In this document: positions 12,060 to 23,756 of the stretch, one piece after another | Numbering within the stretch: the stretch's first letter is position 1 | Layout of the letters: each line of letters starts with the position of its first letter | Assembly (NCBI GenBank): GCA_019096195.1 | Contig: JAGTXK010000136.1 | Coordinates: 186,001 to 250,000, forward strand | Source of the DNA: Boletus sp. NGJ | Lineage: Eukaryota > Basidiomycota > Agaricomycetes > Boletales > Boletaceae | Length of the DNA: 64,000 nt | Reading direction: 5' to 3' | Notes under the pieces: generated by a model | What the model was told of the DNA's origin: nothing | Seen by the model: the letters and a program-made list of their open reading frames with translations, nothing else | Database searches by the model: none | Position numbers and translations under genes: made by a program

Positions 12060-12460
12060 CATGACGATGACCTCAATATTATCGGGGTGCAAAAGCAGAT
12101 GAATGTCCTTCAAAGCGTTTTCATTGACGAGGTGGTCCGCACAGCATCCTAGCTGAACCTTACAAAGTTCATGCAGGTGAAGCATAATTCCACCGCTGAG
12201 GGCAGCTGCGGATAGCCTTCATATGAAGATCGTGAAATCAGGGTTGTTTGACGAAGAGCGCTAAACCGCGGTACGTGCCCACTGTGTGTACGCAATGAGA
12301 AATGACGTCCGGAAATTGGGATCTAACGAAACGGTCAACTTGCCCGTGAGGTGTCGCAAAGTCTAGGGATGTCAGCGTCTCGTCACCATCATGTGAAGTA
12401 ATACCACACGTGCCCGTAGCCACCACCCGAAAGGATCTGCTGAGGTAGGATAAATAACTT
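12060..12460 (-). pseudogene. Second amidohydrolase relic, C-terminal part only
   Basis: Pieces of the same fold as the neighbour at 9.4-11.1 kb are visible: GITSHDGDE, FATPHG, GTYRGLALFVK, AAALSGGIM and HELCKVQLGCCADHL...ENALKDIHLL...DNIEVIVM. They match the family pattern GIKxHPGGD, FAWTPHG, KVQLGYYADLL and NPLKDI. The pieces lie in different frames, the metal-ligand region near the N-terminus is missing, and no open model can be built. It looks older and more degraded than the first relic, and may be a former tandem or dispersed copy. Confidence 0.5.
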
Positions 12461-13910
12461 TTGTTTAGGAGCGATCTAAAACCGTTAGCTTGATCCCCAC
12501 TTCTCCACGTATCCTTCAAACCTGCAACGGCCATCTTAAACTTCCTGGCTTATCCGATAGAGTCGTGCAGGACCTGCCTTTCGATTCGACCGACCTCTAT
12601 TTAGGTTGCTACCCGGTGGTTTGCCCTCTCGGACATGGCCTCCTTGATTCCACGATTGTGTTCAACGAAACGGGTGGTCCATGCAATCGGGGCACCACCC
12701 ACGAACTGGTGCGACGCCTAGGCATAGCTCTGGAACAGATGGTTGAGCGAACCTCTTTCCCGTTGACTAGAGTTTACTGCATTCTTGATGAGCACAACGA
12801 GCCGCTATTTCGCCGATGCGGCAGATACAGTCAATTCCACAATCACAGCAGTCGAGGAATGTGGATCACATCCAAGGCGTTCACAATCAATAAAATGTTT
12901 TGGACACGTTAGTTCGATATCCGGGACTTTGATGCTGGAGCCCGGAACACTTTAACAGTACCGAAAGTGAATAGACGTGTCCCGGCATCTCTTGTATACT
13001 AGGATTTTGATTTTCTGAGGCGATCGTCTCGCTGGTCGACTAAAAATATTACCTGACTGGTAGAAAATGAAGGATATGATTCTCACCATTTCGGCGGCAT
13101 CTGGCTGGCGTCACCGACGGATCAAACCTGGAATACACATGGGTGAGAGAAAAGGAGTATTAATTTCCATAGGCCTAGAAATATGATAAACCATACCCGA
13201 ACCCGGATGCGGGACCGCTTGATAGGCTTGGACTGTAGTCATGAAGGCCGGTCAGGCTGTTCTCTCCCGAAGCAGCTCAGTGCAACCCTACAGTACGATT
13301 GATGCTACGTCCAATATGGCGCGCTCTGAATACTACACACCACACATTAAATTAGCTACGAATTGCAGCACGAATGTCAGATGAGGAAGCCACTAGAGAA
13401 CGTCATCGTCGATCTAACAGAAAAGCAACAGCGTACCAAAGGACAACCAGAATTCCCATGTTCCCGTGACATCGGTTACAAAAAAGGACAAAAAACTACC
13501 GAGGCAGACATTCTGCGCCGCTCACTTGAGATGACAGATACATGACAAGTCGGAAGGCACATACAAACTCTGAGTTTGTTATCCCACCGGATGTGCCATC
13601 GGGAGTCCCAGGAATAGGGAAGAGCTTGTCGGAGGTATTTCGCTGATGAGTATGAATAACTTGCGCGGTGAACTTTGTCTAAACCAGGAGTTCCAAAGTC
13701 GGTGGCGCGAGATCACATGAAGACGCGGTGATCCTCCCCGGAACTCAAAAGTCAACATCAGCTGATAACAATGTTGTCGTTCTCAGGACCACATCGCCTT
13801 GCACCCTTGAAACCACACAACGTATTCTATCACTTTGGGATGGCCCTGTGCGTGAAAAAAAAAAAGTTAATTTGTCCTCCGTTGACCTGATAGCAAACCC
13901 GACAGTTCAG
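12461..13910. other. No supported gene
   Basis: A plus-strand frame at 12490-12912 (140 codons) has protein-like composition but no domain I recognise. The rest is the likely upstream region of the alpha/beta hydrolase, whose first exon was not found. Confidence 0.3.
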
Positions 13911-14824
13911 CTGACGCAAACAGACTCACTCTTCCCTCGGGGTTGAGTCTACATGTTGAGCACACTTCACCACCTCAAGGGGTATCGGCAGCACTTGGAG
14001 CTATCCTCTTCATTCATGGATTAGGTGGCTCTGGCGCCAATATCGGACCTGTTATAGAAGCCTCTGGACTCGCCTCTACACGTAAGATCATTACGTTCGA
14101 CCTGGAGGGGCATGGATTGAGCCCGCTGAGCGGTAATGAGATTTCAATCGCCAATTATGCGGAAAGTGCTAGGGCAGTGCTTGACGTACATGGTGTGGAA
14201 AAGGCAGTCGTGATAGGGCATTCGATGGGTGGTGTATGTTCTGTAAGAATCCCGCCGTTTCGCGCGCGCTGAGTAATGCACAGATCATAGCGACGACTCT
14301 AGCCGCAGCATATCCTGCAAGGGTCGCGAAATTAAGTGAGCAACCGTGAAAAATGAAGTTACGACTAATAAATGGCGATACCACCAGTTCTTCTGGGTCC
14401 CGTCAAGCAAATCGGAGAATGCAGGGTCAAGGCACTTATGGCTCGAGCTGAAGCTGTACGCAAGGCTGGGATGATTGCTGTCGCCGATACAGTTTCCAAA
14501 GCCGGGATGTCACAGCGCTCGCTTGCGACATCACTTCTTGCCCGTCACTTTGTGCGTGTTTCACTCCTCAATTCTCCAGTAGAAGGATACGTGCTCGCGT
14601 GTTTGGCGGTAGCAAAGGCAACCGACCCGCAGTACGCAAATATCGAGGCCGATACATTGATCTTGGCAGGAGAGGAGGACAAGGTAGTGCCCAGGGAAAT
14701 GGTGGTGTTTCTGAAGGAACATATTCCAAAGGTGAAAATGACTACAATGAAGGACGTAGGGCACTGGCATCTTGTGGAAGACATTGAGGGTGTTGCGCGG
14801 GAAATCAAAGAGTTTGTGGAGTGA
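13911..14824 (+). CDS. Alpha/beta hydrolase fold protein (first exon not located)
   Basis: Three exons are clear: 13911-14233, 14284-14335 and 14388-14824. Phases agree across both introns. The protein shows NRLTLPSGLSLHVEH, the oxyanion-hole region FIHGLGGSG, TFDLEGHG, the nucleophile elbow GHSMGG with its serine, ILLGPVKQ, an Asp in LILAGEEDKVV and the catalytic His in VGHWH. All three members of the Ser-Asp-His triad are therefore present. The family includes esterases, lactonases and dehalogenases; the substrate cannot be told. No ATG lies in the first visible exon in frame, so a short upstream exon must supply the start. Confidence 0.75.
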
Positions 14825-15146
14825 AGTAGATTCATATGAACAATCCACCCTTTTTGTGAGGATAAATGTCCGAACAGTAGTCGAGGATTGACTGGATTTG
14901 TCAGAGAAACATAGTGTGTCAAAAATACTTGCAGGTAATGCCCTCTGCCGCATTGGAACACAAACTGGATGTGCTCACCATACATTTGAGTACCAGCCGA
15001 TTTCTTACTTGATGCGCTGAAAAGAGAAGGAATATATTGGACTGAGCGTTCGGTCGGTCTCCCACGACTTCCATGTCGTTGCGCATCCTCAAACAAAAAC
15101 AAACACCCGCTCGACGTTCCTCGTGTTGAGTTCAACGCGGTCTACA

Positions 15147-16410
15147 ATGTACTCCCCAGCGCCACCATTCCGCTCGCCGTCCCCTTCATTTTCGCAGTCG
15201 TCGCTCAAGTACGACGACGACTCGTCCGAGAGTGAACTCGGTTACGCGCCCCCAGCCGCCCCCGATGAGGCCGCCGGGTCACCTGGGCCCTCCTCCACAG
15301 CGCCGCCGGCAGAACAAGCCGTTGACACCGTGACGTGTCTCTGGGACGACTGTGGCATCGTATTCACTCACCTACCTACGCTTATTGAGCACATCCACAC
15401 CAGTAAGCGTTCCCTCCATCCCTGTACACCACCACTGAGGTGTATCTACCAGCCCACATCGGCGTTCACAAGTCAAACTACACTTGTGAATGGGCCACGT
15501 GCAACCGCCGTGGACTCGCCCAGACCTCTCGTTTCGCACTCATATCGCACATCCGTTCGCACACGGGAGAGAAGCCTTTTATATGTGCTCGACCAGGCGA
15601 GTCGGGGTGTCCTCCCCCACGTGTAACCTATCGTCTGACCCTGAAAAGAATGCGACAAATCCTTTACCCGCTCCGATGCCCTCGCAAAGCACATGCGTCT
15701 CCAGCATAATATGCCTCCACCCCCATCTGGCCGGGGTGGATCTCGAAAACGCAAGCGCGGGGACTCGCCTCAACCCAATACCCCGAACGCCCCGCCTGCC
15801 GAGCCACCCTCGGCGTTCAACACCTTCAAAGTCGAACCCCGATCACCCTCCGAGGCGGTTGCGCTAGGGGCCGACTACTTTGAGAATGCAGTTCCCCAAC
15901 AGGAGGAGCACGGCGACGATGGGACAGAAGACGAGGAGGAGGAGGATGGGTTGCCTATACATCTCGCGCGGCTTATGGATCCCCAAACTGGACTGGTACA
16001 TGGTCGCTCGCCAACGCTCGTAAAGTATCTGATCCAAAAAGCTAAAATGCGGTATGTCATGGAGACCCATGCTGCACTCATTGAAGAGCTGAGGTGAGTC
16101 GACTATCTCGGAGCCTAGTACTGATGTAATGTATATGCAGAGTGGCACGTGCGCAAGCGGGGGAAGAAAAGTTGAAGAAGGAGGCCATGCTGGACGACCT
16201 TATCAAAACCGTGTTTGGGTGGGTAGTGACGATGAATTGTTGTTCGTGCGCGCTTCATTCCTTTCTAGTGACGAAGCAGTGGGGCCTCTTTTGTTGACAG
16301 CCGCAGCCGCTCAGCACCCTCCCGGTTACTCGCAGCAACAATCGCATCCAGCACATAACCAACATCATCAACCTCCATATCCACCAACGCAATATCCTCA
16401 TCCACTATAA
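15147..16410 (+). CDS. C2H2 zinc-finger protein, INO80 complex subunit Iec1-like
   Basis: Five exons (15147-15402, 15453-15596, 15649-16093, 16141-16218, 16269-16410) give 354 residues. Three C2H2 fingers lie at about residues 64-88 (CLWDDC...H), 97-123 (CEWATC...HIRSHTGEKPF) and 130-154 (CARPEC...SDALAKH). An acidic stretch and a coiled region (KYLIQKAKMRYVMETHAALI) follow, then a Gln/His/Pro-rich tail. This layout resembles Iec1 of the fission yeast INO80 chromatin remodeller; the assignment is by recall of the finger arrangement and is moderate. The second intron (15597-15648) uses a GC donor (GCGAGT), required to join RPECDKSF. The start ATG follows a short leader with no competing ATG. 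Confidence 0.7.
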
Positions 16411-17950
16411 ATGTACTTGTCGGCCCTGAATATCAATATTGTGGTAGTGTTTCATCGCTGTTCCCACGTTGTTTATGATGCATTCCAAAACCCAAACTAC
16501 CGTAGAGGCAGTTCTTGGACACTCGTGATCAAGTGAGTGACGGATGCACTTGTCGTGAGCTTGCATTGGGATGATTCAAGTCCGCGGGAGCCATTGCTGA
16601 CAGCGATTACTGCGACATGTCTATCTATATTATAGCGCGTACGTGGGCGGAATTGGAACTTAAAACACACACAATACTGTTGGGGGATCAATTCATCACC
16701 TGCCACGTCTACACATATTGCCGTCGTGACGATCGGAAGATCAGTTTTGTGGACACTCGTACAGCAACGTTGGTGCCTGGAGAAAGGCAGTGGCTTGGAC
16801 ACCTCACACCCGTCTCCAAGGTCGTCATCATGACTGGACGGACGTGGCCCAGACATGTGCATCACTTGAAACGAGTGCCTTGAAGAAGGCCTAACCCAAA
16901 GAGGCGTGGCCTTTTTGCAAGTTGCCACGGCCATTGGCTTTTGGAAAGAGTCGACGCACGACTCGAGCGGGGTCGCCTTTGGTCTCCCTTGAATGAAAGT
17001 GATTTGAATGCCGGATCGTACACATGCGCATGTAAAAAGGCCCTCATTAAGATCGATCGGTTATCTTTCGTCGACGCACGGGCACAATCTCAGAGACACG
17101 CGCCGATTGGCTACTTGGCTTGGCAGGGGTGTTATGTGGGATTCGACTATCATAGGATACAGGCCACAGTTCGGAACCGCTGGTATCATGGTCTCCATTG
17201 ATCATGGCAGTGGCAGTGATACGGATCCAAGACGTCTTCCATTCGACTCGGGGTTCCATTTCATCGAGTGCACATCGCGTGCGGAGGGAGAGCGGGTTCC
17301 CATCGTCAACGCTGCATTCTTGTTCGACGAAACCGTGGGTGGATTGGACCCTCTCATTCACGTCATGGAGGTGAGAACGATTAGACACACGCACGTACGC
17401 TCGGGGACGTTGACTGCGCATTCATTTAACCCATTGTCGTTCCCGGACTCCCACCCGACGAGATTAAATTCTATGAGCGCAGAGACAAGCTTGGAGGCAG
17501 AGATAGCGTGACCCTATCGTTCCCAAGAGGAATTTCACATATTGACAAGCGTGGGCAGCGTTCCACACTGTCTGTTGTTGCAAAGTCCACACTGCCAGAC
17601 CGTCGAATAGTTGCTCCGCGGAACGCAGACAGCAATACCTCCGCGAGCATCACTGCATAGTGCGACTCCGAGCCAGCCGGATCCATCAACGTTTCGGTGG
17701 CGTTTATCAACGACTGGGAAAGGTCATAAACCTGGATCACGCTCACGCTCCCCCGCGAGCTCTAGGCAAGGATTTCATTTTGGCAGAGACCCGGAGTGAC
17801 GTAGTGGGACCATTGTTGCGGTGCCGTATTTTGGGCGACGAACGCGCAACTCTCCGTTTCACGTCGACGCTGCGGTCAAACTGCGGACCAAGAGGCGGAT
17901 ATTGAGGTCGCATGGTGGCATTGCGGTACTGCTTGCCAGTGGATGGCCAT
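16411..17950 (+). other. Unassigned region with protein-like fragments
   Basis: Plus-strand frames at 16617-16883 and about 17160-17370 look protein-like (for example FHFIECTSRAEGERVPIV and FLFDETVGGLDPL). A further piece near 17460-17650 is similar. They do not assemble into one model and I recognise no domain. They may be exons of an unknown gene or chance. Confidence 0.25.
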
Positions 17951-17955
17951 GCAGT

Positions 17956-18093
17956 CACGTGCTGTGCAATGTGCAAGTTCGATGGATCACGTGAACGTTT
18001 CTGTAAATGGACATGCCCCAACGGAGCGGGACACGTTTCACGACGGTAATCGAAGCAGGCGAATCCTCCTGTCAGTGGAGAGGGATCACGTGA
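17956..18093. promoter_or_regulatory. Cluster of three CACGTG E-boxes upstream of the Sfp1-like gene
   Basis: CACGTG occurs at 17956-17961, 17988-17993 and 18087-18092. The last two are the full palindrome TCACGTGA. They lie 340 to 205 bases before the ATG at 18298. CACGTG is bound by bHLH factors (Cbf1/Pho4 type) in fungi; use here is inferred. Confidence 0.45.
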
Positions 18094-18297
18094 TTAAGTG
18101 AAAGATAGGAGATCCTCGCATGGGACAAAGGCGCGGATTACTACCACCGACGACGGTTGCCGGCATGCCGGGAGGTGTGTGTTTGTGTGTGTTTGTTGAT
18201 GATCGGACCGTGTTGAGTAATCGTGGGAAGATGCGGTGATTGGCCAGGTACTTGGTGGGCTAAATAGGCGTCTCTTGCTCTCTCTTCCTCGTCCATC

Positions 18298-20117
18298 ATG
18301 CCCGCTACTTCACAGCCTATCGCATGCCACTCTGCTAATACAAACGACGTTTACATCCAACAACAAATACCCAGCTCGTATTTCCTCGGCTCTCCTCTCT
18401 CATGGCGTGCAGGTTCGTTCGGAAGCCGTTTCTACCCCGGTTGCTCCCCCGGCCAGCTCCTTGGGCCCCTCGAGTAAGCACATTTCCCCCTCTCTCGCCT
18501 TCTCCCCTACATCGAACACACAGCCCTAGCGACTTCAAGTGCGCAAAGCTCTCCTCTTCCCTCGAGAGCGATCGCGGTTCCCTCCTCAACGCCCTCTCCT
18601 CCTTTGAGCGCGAGGACGAGCTCGTACGTCATCTCTCCCAGTCCCCAGCCCCTCTTCCTCACCCCCTCGAACCCCAGTGTCGCAACTACTCCTGCTGCGG
18701 TCTCCAAATCGACGATCTCCACGCCCTCGTACAGCATTTCGAGGAGGTCCACGTCGTCGTCGTCGACCAGTTTGGCCGTCCCCACCAACAGCTCCCGGTC
18801 ACCGCCTTCCCCGCTACCCGGCAACCACTCCGCACCCAACCCCCCCCTTACATCTCCGATTCGAACCATCATCTCCCACCCTCTTATCACCACGGAGGCT
18901 TCGATCCTGATGATATGGAGCTTGATGTCGATCAGTCCAGCTCCCCCTCCTCCGGTGGCCCAACTCCTCCCGATACACCCCTGACAACCCCCCTTTCCTC
19001 ACACCCCGCCCATTCGTTTAACCATTTCGGTCAGTCGGCAAAAGATGCTCCGCCACGCTCGCCTGTTTCAGCCTTTGACACAACGACAGTGCCCACCCGC
19101 TCCATCCACCCTGCCTTCCCCTCCTCCCGAAGTAGCGTCCCCAACCTGTCAAAAATCCCGGAACCATTCAACGGCTATGCAGGCTATTCCGACTACTCGT
19201 CCTCCATGCCTGGCACCGTCCCTTCCCCACCATCCACCGACGATCTCCAGGGTCCTCTCTCCCCTGTCAGCGAACCCAACAGCCCCTACGGCTGTCTCCC
19301 CCCCGCCGTCGTCTTCTCCACCGCCAACACCCCCGCCAACACCCCTGCCACTTCCCGTGTACCATCTCCCTCCAACTCCTCCCGTCACTCTGCACCTTCC
19401 GTTGCCTCGTCGGATTCGACCGGCTCTACCAGGGCCTCGTCCTCGCAACAGAATAGCCCCCGCGCTAGCACAACCCTCTCTCGTCCCGCTTCCTCCTTGC
19501 TGTTGTCGAAACCGTTCCGGTGTCCCAAGCCCAACTGCAATAAAAGCTACAAGCAGGCAAACGGGCTCAAGTACCACATGACACACGGAAGTTGCAACTT
19601 TGCACCACCCAAGGATCTCGAACAAGTCCAAGCCTTGCTGGCAAGCAAGCGTTCTGCGAGAGAGGCCGCCGGCGACGATGACAACATGATCACCGAGGGC
19701 GAGTTGCGCGAAGTCGAACGTGAGGCAGAGCGCCGCCTTCGTCCCTTTGCTTGCGGTGTCGGTGACTGCCAGCGGCGGTACAAGAACATGAACGGCCTTC
19801 GGTACCATTATCAGCACTCTGGCGACCATGGCGCAATAGGACTAGCGTTGCTCGCGAGCGGGCAGCACGAGTGCTTGCAACACGCTCACGGCAAGAGTTC
19901 GGCTGCCAGCTCACGGCAATCAACACCATTAGCGAGCGGCCAATCGACGCCAGTGACGGGTAACTCAACTCCGACGTACGCTCAGCAGTACCAACAGCAG
20001 ATGATGTACACCTCTGCGCACCAACAGTATCTTCGAGCCCAGCAACAGCAAGCGATGCAAATGCAAGTACAAATGGCCTCGTATCCTGCCGTTGATGCCA
20101 ACGCCGCTCAGCGTTGA
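18298..20117 (+). CDS. SFP1: Sfp1-like split zinc-finger transcription factor
   Basis: Sfp1 couples nutrient signals to ribosome-protein and ribosome-biogenesis gene expression. Two exons, 18298-18473 and 18524-20117, give 589 residues. The ATG at 18298 is chosen because only its frame has the two leftover bases needed at the 50-base intron. An N-terminal C2H2-like finger lies near 110-135 (CCGLQIDDLHALVQHFEEVH). A long Ser/Pro/Thr-rich linker follows. The diagnostic pair comes late: CPKPNCNKSYKQANGLKYHM at about 391-420 and CGVGDCQRRYKNMNGLRYHY near 468-500, separated by a charged spacer. This is the split-finger arrangement of Sfp1. The tail is Gln-rich. Three E-boxes stand upstream. Confidence 0.85.
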
Positions 20118-21103
20118 TCCGATACCCCCTTCCATCCCCCGTCACACGTTGATGTGGCTCATCAAAAGTAAAAATTATACATATTGGGCATCTTGGCTAT
20201 TATTTGTCTCGTGGCCTCGCAACTGTTTTCCCACCCGCTCCTGTTTCTATCCTTATCGTCTACTGTGCTCGGCCTCCAACATATCCCAGGTCGCCCCTAC
20301 CATGTGTCTCTCGGGTTGCTCATCGTGGCTGATCTTTTCCATGTGTGGCTGCCTTTTTATCTTTTCTCTGGCCATGCCGATTCGTTGGCCTCGAACCTCC
20401 TCGTCTCCTTAGACTGCCACGTCATTCCCCGGGATCACCGTAGACGTAGAGATCGTCACGACCGAGGTTGTCTCGTCTCTTTCTTTTTCGTTCCTGGTTT
20501 TGTGCTAGGCTCACCACCTGTGTTAATCTTGTTCTCCTGCCCGCTTGATCGCACTCGTATACTTACAACACACATATCAGCTATATCTACCGCCTAACTC
20601 TATGTCACTGTCACCCCGTATTTACCTTTTTTTTTTTTTTTTAACTGATCACGGGACTGGAAGGCATGTACAAGGACCGTTTTTTTGTTTTTGGATAAGG
20701 TGTGAATAGTGACTGTCGGACTCTCAATATTGGATAGCCGGCTCCACAATCAATTTACCCGATTTCACACGAGTTGTCATGGAAACGGTCATGTGATCGG
20801 GCGAACACAATGCTCGATGCAGAACGCGGACCGGTCTCAGTCGCGCGGGCATCGAGGTGTAGTGCGAGGGACCCGTGACGATGAGCACGTCGGGTTCTCG
20901 TCAGCCCGAGGATGGGATCTCCCTGCTCGCTTCAGGCCATCATCCATCATCCTACACGGCTCCGGTATCGTGCATTCAACAAAGGATCGCCTCTCAAACC
21001 ATACATCATGTTCTATACATTGTCCCCCACACCCTTTTGTGCCATCAGTCCATCGAGCCTTGTGCAGATTTCCACGTCCGTGTGCTCACCTTGACGCGTG
21101 CAC
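20118..21103. other. Intergenic, includes a T14 tract
   Basis: CT-rich 3' flank of the Sfp1-like gene with a run of T near 20629-20642, then the 3' flank of the F-box gene. No supported coding region. Confidence 0.4.
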
Positions 21104-22256
21104 TCACGGTACGTCCTGCAGCGATACCCATTGACCGTCGACGTATCCCCACACGATGCCTTTGGGGAGGATGATGGTCTTGAGCGTCGGACAGGCCTTG
21201 TGCCACAACGTCGCGATCTCGGATTCATTGTCGGACGAGAACGATCCGGGCGCCATGAACGTGAGATATCGGAGCGCCTTGAATTCGCTCAACGAGGGTG
21301 CTGTCTCGAGCAGTAGTCTCTGTTCCAGAGGGAGAGAATTCCGGTTAGCAGTAGAAATAAATAACGGAGAAGCACAAAAAAAAAAGGGGGGGGGGGGTGG
21401 GACTTGCATGGTTAGAGTGTCGGACGAGGACGACGGCATGCAGGGCTTCGAGCGCCGGTAGTCGTTTCGAGATCTCGGTGATGAGCGCTGCGGGCGGTCC
21501 GATGTCGAATGACATCACGGTGAGCCGTCTCAATGGACGGGTCGAGAGGAGCAACGCATCGAGCGACGTTGTCGCGTCGCCGGGGTACAGCGACATCGAG
21601 ACGCTCTCGATCGGCCGTCCACGGACAAAGTTGGCGGTGACGTGTGGGGAGGAGAGGACGGTGCGAAAGTGTCTGAGGCGGGGGAGAGCTTCGGGCGGGA
21701 GCGGGAATGTATGGACGGGGTTGAATCCCCTCAGACACACCTCGACGAGGTTATGCTGCGTCTCGAAGAAGCGGGCGAGAAGGGGTTCGCATCGCATCGA
21801 GGTGGTGAACACTCTGAGCGAGAACGTGCATCCTTGTAGGATCCAGGCGAGATTGGACGGGTTGTCGGTGGCGGAGAATTCGAGGCCGAGGTAGGAGAGG
21901 TGGGTGAGTCGTTGGAGGGTACGGTGGAGGAGGCGGAGAAAGTTGCCTGTGAGGATGTTTTCGTTCCATTCGAGGTCGAATCGACGGACGAACGGGGGAT
22001 AAAGATCGTTGCGGGCGAGGGATTTGATGAGGCGCAATGTCCGCTTTGGAGAGATGTCGGTGAGGGTACGGTACAGTACGCGAGCGGCGACCTGGTGGAA
22101 GAGAGAGTTGGTGGTGAGTATCGGAACGAGATCGTCCCGCGAAATATGTCCGAGAACGAGCTCTAACGTCTCTGGAGGGACCATCTTGTTTGGCAAGGAC
22201 GAGAGGTTGGAATGATCACCGTCGTGCATAGCAGCCCGACTTGCCCGTTTCATCAC
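21104..22256 (-). CDS. F-box protein with leucine-rich-like region
   Basis: F-box proteins recruit substrates to SCF ubiquitin ligases. Two exons, 21408-22256 and 21104-21319, give 354 residues with an 88-base intron. An F-box-like segment lies at about residues 26-66 (PPETLELVLGHISRDDLVPIL...VLYRTL). The rest has irregular leucine-rich repeats (LTHLSYLGLEF, LPRLRHF, LRRLTVMSFDIG, LRYLTFMAPG). The intron has a GC donor (GCAAGT) next to a pure C12T10 tract on this strand. Substrates cannot be predicted. The ATG lies only 87 bases after the ERG25 stop on the same strand, so its promoter must be very short or lie inside ERG25. Confidence 0.65.
21376..21397. repeat. Homopurine tract A10G12
   Basis: Ten A followed by twelve G on the plus strand, wholly inside the F-box gene intron close to its donor site. 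Such tracts mutate fast and can form unusual structures; no function is shown. Confidence 0.8.
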
Positions 22257-22343
22257 ACAAAGGGAATGTCATGGTACATAGCATTTGGATTATGCGTGAT
22301 ATATTAGTATCCTTTCTAAATTCATCATACCACGTCTGGTACT

Positions 22344-23579
22344 TTATTGCACCTTGACCGTTTTACCTTGCTGCACGGATCCCTCGGCAATAGCTTCAGC
22401 ACGATGACCCTCGGCTTCAATCTCAGCAATGAGCTGACGCTCAGCAGCGTCCTGCTCAGCCTTGCTCTTGCCCTTCATGGCAGCCTTGTTCGCAGCGATA
22501 CGCCTACGATACTCGCGGTACTTGTCATCGGTGCCAAACAAGCGATCGCACCACCGGAAAGAGGTGGAAAAATTGTTGGTGAAAGCCATGTGGTGGAAAT
22601 CATGGTGCTCGGCACCCGACCAGAATGGAACGATGTGCTGGAGCGACCAGGGGAAGTCTAAGGGGTGGTAAACCAAGGCAACGCATCCTGGACAGGTCAA
22701 ATGACACGAACCATAACCGCTGTGGGCGTCGATAGCCTGGAACAGGCGGAGCGTGATCCAAACGTAGACAGTAAAGATGTGCAGGTTGCGGGTCAAGGAG
22801 CAGTAGAGGATGGGACCAGCAATCGTACCAGTACCGAGGATGAACACCTCAGCAGGGTGGGCGTACTCTGCAGCAAGACCAAAAGGAGCCGAATACTTGT
22901 GGTGAATCTTGTGAACATACTTGTACAATACTCCCCAGTGAAGGGCTTGGTGAGCTGCATCAACGTTATCAGAGAGGCAACCACGGGGAAATCGTTTGTT
23001 CGTACCAAAGTAGTGGAACATGTCTTCAAACACGAAGAAGATGGCAACTTGTGGGAGCATGGTCTGCCAGGGTGGGAAGGGTACTTGGTAGGTTTGCATC
23101 CCCAACGTTTCGGCCATGGGATGGAACAACCAGATCTAGAAGCACGACTTTGAGTATCTTTGAGAGCCGTCGCAGTCGCAGATACGACTTACAGCGGGCA
23201 ATTCGATGGTGAAATGAGAGAAAAGAACCTGCTTGGTACACTCCCATTGCTCTGCAGCGGTAGGAACCTTGTTTGGCTGAAGTTTCCACTTCTGGAAGTA
23301 TGGAATGGCGTCAATGATGATCCAGGGAACACAGCGTCCAAAGTAAACAATCTTGGAGCGAATCGACGACGTCAGGAAATGTCACCCAGCGCCGAGTATG
23401 CCACTTACTTCGTGTAACAAGAAACTCATGAGACCGGTAGCAATGATAGGGTTATCGATCCAAATGTACCATGAAGCCCAGAGCTGCTCCAACCAGCCGA
23501 GCTTGGATAGATCGACATGGGCGTAAAGCCGCTGAGCAGTCTCGTGAGCAGCTGCAGCTGCCGTCGCATTGAAATCCAT
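22344..23579 (-). CDS. ERG25: C-4 methylsterol oxidase (ERG25)
   Basis: Endoplasmic reticulum di-iron enzyme that oxidises the C-4 methyl groups of sterol intermediates in ergosterol synthesis. Five exons (23409-23579, 23193-23351, 23006-23135, 22712-22954, 22344-22657) give 338 residues, near the usual length. Histidine clusters of the fatty acid hydroxylase superfamily are complete: [29 protein letters not shown] and HHDFHH. Two introns (51 and 54 bases) are multiples of three without stops, so only the family motifs reveal them. Hydrophobic segments ([24 protein letters not shown]) fit membrane spans. The C-terminus is charged. A TTTAAAGG element lies about 45 bases before the ATG. Confidence 0.93.
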
Positions 23580-23756
23580 GGTGGAGAAAGGGACTGAAAT
23601 AAAGCCGATGACGGCAGGCCCTTTAAATGAGCAAAAAAAAGGATGGCGTGACCGGCTAACCAATCGGGGTTGATTATATCATCCTTCTCGTGGGACGAAA
23701 GGTGACTTAGAATCAGACGAAAAGAGCTCTTTTGTGAGGGCCGGGGAAGACGACTT

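Noticed and set aside
16617-17511. A new gene upstream of the Sfp1-like factor
   Set aside because: Fragments look protein-like but do not join in phase and no domain was recognised; left as unassigned.
20140-20600. Hydrophobic plus-strand frame after the Sfp1-like gene
   Set aside because: The hydrophobic composition comes from CT-rich untranslated sequence; no ATG context or homology supports it.
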